Of a stretch of DNA of 42,162 nucleotides, positions 41,229 through 42,162 are shown piece by piece; the first letter of the stretch is position 1, and each line of letters opens with the position of its first letter. Below the pieces are notes generated by a model. The model was not told where the DNA came from, ran no database searches, and saw only the letters and a program-made list of their open reading frames with translations. Source of the DNA: Paraburkholderia silviterrae (GTDB taxonomy: Bacteria; Pseudomonadota; Gammaproteobacteria; Burkholderiales; Burkholderiaceae); contig NZ_SMRP01000018.1 of assembly GCF_004353915.1 (NCBI RefSeq), forward strand, positions 122,244-164,405, written 5' to 3'. The translations under genes were made by a program, and so were the position numbers.

Positions 41229-42011
41229 ATGTTTGCCATGAAGAAGACGCTGGTGTGTCTCACGCTGTCCCTTGCGGCGCTCTCCGCTCACGCAAAGGCA
41301 TTGACCGAGTTGAGGTTCGGCGTCGATCCGACCTATGCCCCGTTTGAATCCAAAGCGCCGGACGGCAAGCTCGTGGGCTTCGAAATCGATCTCGGCAACG
41401 AGATTTGCCGGCGGCTTCATGCGAAGTGTGTGTGGGTGGAAACGGCGTTTGATGGGATCATTCCTGCTTTGCAGGGGCGCAAGTTCGATGCGATTCTTTC
41501 CGCAATGTCGGTTACGCCCAAGCGGGAAGCGCAGGTGGCGTTCTCGAGTATGTTGTTCAATACGCCGAGCAGTTTGATTGGGCCTCGGGGCTCTACGTTG
41601 CAGCCTACGGCTGCTTCGTTGAAGGGGAAGAATGTGGGGGTTGCGCAAGGGTCTACGCAGGAAGCCTATGCGAAGGCTTATTGGGCGCCGGCCGGTATTA
41701 ATGTGGTTTCCTATGCGAATCAGGAGCTGGTTTATACGGATCTGCGGTCGGGGCGGCTTGATGCGACGCTCACTGATATGATTTCCGGTAGCAACGGGTT
41801 TTTGAAAACGCCGCAAGGGCGTGATTATGGTTTTCTTGGTGCGCCGGTTAATGATCCGAAGACATTAGGGGTGGGCGCCGCCATTGGGTTGCGAAAGGGT
41901 GATATGGAGCTGCGCGCGATGATCGATCAGGCGATTGCCGATATGATTAAGGATGGCACTTATCAGAAGATCGAGCGGCGGTATTTTGATTTTGATGTGT
42001 TGGGAGGGTGA
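41229..42011 (+). CDS. Periplasmic amino-acid-binding protein of an ABC importer
   Basis: The 260-residue protein has a signal peptide (about 1-23, ending SAHA) and the bilobed family 3 solute-binding fold. Conserved stretches include LRFGVDPTYAPFESK, LVGFEIDLGNEIC, FDGIIPALQGRKFDAI and the hinge NVGVAQGSTQE, close to lysine/arginine/ornithine- or histidine-binding proteins. ATG 41229 has AGGAA upstream; ATG 41238 (MKKTL) is an alternative. The permease and ATPase genes are not in the window. Codons shift along the gene: the last 103 have 39 T and 13 C in third position, the first 61 have 9 T and 23 C. A repeat copy begins 38 bp past the stop. Confidence 0.9.
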   Translation: MFAMKKTLVCLTLSLAALSAHAKALTELRFGVDPTYAPFESKAPDGKLVGFEIDLGNEICRRLHAKCVWVETAFDGIIPALQGRKFDAILSAMSVTPKREAQVAFSSMLFNTPSSLIGPRGSTLQPTAASLKGKNVGVAQGSTQEAYAKAYWAPAGINVVSYANQELVYTDLRSGRLDATLTDMISGSNGFLKTPQGRDYGFLGAPVNDPKTLGVGAAIGLRKGDMELRAMIDQAIADMIKDGTYQKIERRYFDFDVLGG

Positions 42012-42048
42012 TTTTTTTTGGTTTTTTTGCGGTTCTTGGAGGGTATCT

Positions 42049-42108
42049 TTGGCCTTTCCTTGTTTTCATGTAGGTATATATGTGTTGCCCCTGTGCGGGG
42101 CGGCACCT
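42049..42108 (+). repeat. Dispersed structured repeat, copy D (truncated)
   Basis: This copy starts TTGGCCTTTCC and matches the others through the GCCCC/GGGGC hairpin, then stops sharply after CGGCACCT, just before the long stem. The following sequence is unrelated. The break fits insertion of another element. Confidence 0.85.
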
Positions 42109-42162
42109 GGGGGTGTCAGAATTTCCGTGTTTAAGGCGAGTTGAGAATTACACGGATGATCT
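42109..42162 (+). mobile_element. Possible end of an insertion sequence (cut by window edge)
   Basis: Right after the break in copy D the sequence reads gggggtgtcagaatttccgt, a form that recalls IS256-family termini, from memory only. A 7-bp inverted repeat (TCCGTGT at 42124, ACACGGA at 42150) sits just inside. No transposase is visible in the 54 bases available. Confidence 0.4.

Noticed and set aside
1..42162. tRNA, rRNA, CRISPR array, prophage or integrase genes
   Set aside because: I looked for cloverleaf ends, regularly spaced repeats and phage-type genes and saw none.

Overview
The window is high-GC DNA from a beta-proteobacterium of the Burkholderiaceae; gene content, porin type and codon use suggest a Paraburkholderia or Caballeronia-like genome. 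This is inferred from the genes, not from a database search. It is an accessory metabolic and envelope region with about 36 intact genes. I see no rRNA, tRNA or CRISPR.

Layout. (1) 45-3030: a benzoylformate decarboxylase-like ThDP enzyme divergent from a LysR regulator, then a small unknown gene. (2) 3109-10230: a probable aromatic catabolism cluster. An MFS transporter, alpha/beta hydrolase and porin read left, ending at a strong hairpin. A two-domain extradiol-type dioxygenase and an FAD hydroxylase read right, and an AraC regulator converges on them. (3) 10438-15810: small exported proteins (EF-hand, V/A/P-rich, glycine-zipper lipoprotein, YXWGXW repeat, SYLF lipoprotein) interleaved with an OmpR-type response regulator and its kinase, which look like one envelope-homeostasis locus. 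(4) 15835-25169: a Bcr/CflA exporter, two tandem 2OG-Fe(II) oxygenase paralogues, a serine beta-lactamase-like hydrolase, a DUF1328 membrane peptide, a double-PAS hybrid kinase and three small unknown genes. (5) 25532-29877: an MFS transporter, a repeat abutting a decapitated sigma-54 activator pseudogene, and the Kup potassium transporter. (6) 29990-33765: a D-serine cassette in the order dsdX-dsdA-dsdC on one strand. (7) 34210-37987: a tight five-gene operon of two ferredoxin-like-barrel proteins and three NAD(P)-dependent oxidoreductases. (8) 38034-42162: an inverted pair of repeats, a DUF1329 protein, gfa with FrmR/RcnR-type operator sites, an amino-acid binding protein, and a fourth repeat copy cut by what looks like an IS end.

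The most unusual signal is a dispersed structured repeat of about 255 bp: three long copies, one partial copy, and a possible stub at the left window edge. On the side entering the conserved TTGGCC end, the flanking DNA is depleted of C and enriched in T on the repeat-reading strand. This runs through the intergenic gap and into the neighbouring gene. Hand counts of third codon positions show C and T exchanging roles between the start and end of the same gene. In copy C, which is inverted and faces a gene start, the signature is mirrored (G to A on the plus strand), so it follows repeat orientation rather than coding direction. This could be a strand-specific mutational process tied to the element, or a strong insertion-site preference. 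Other notable points are the FrmR-type double operator at gfa, an Asp-to-His change at a predicted iron ligand in one 2OG oxygenase, and a dioxygenase with two complete His-His-Glu metal sites.
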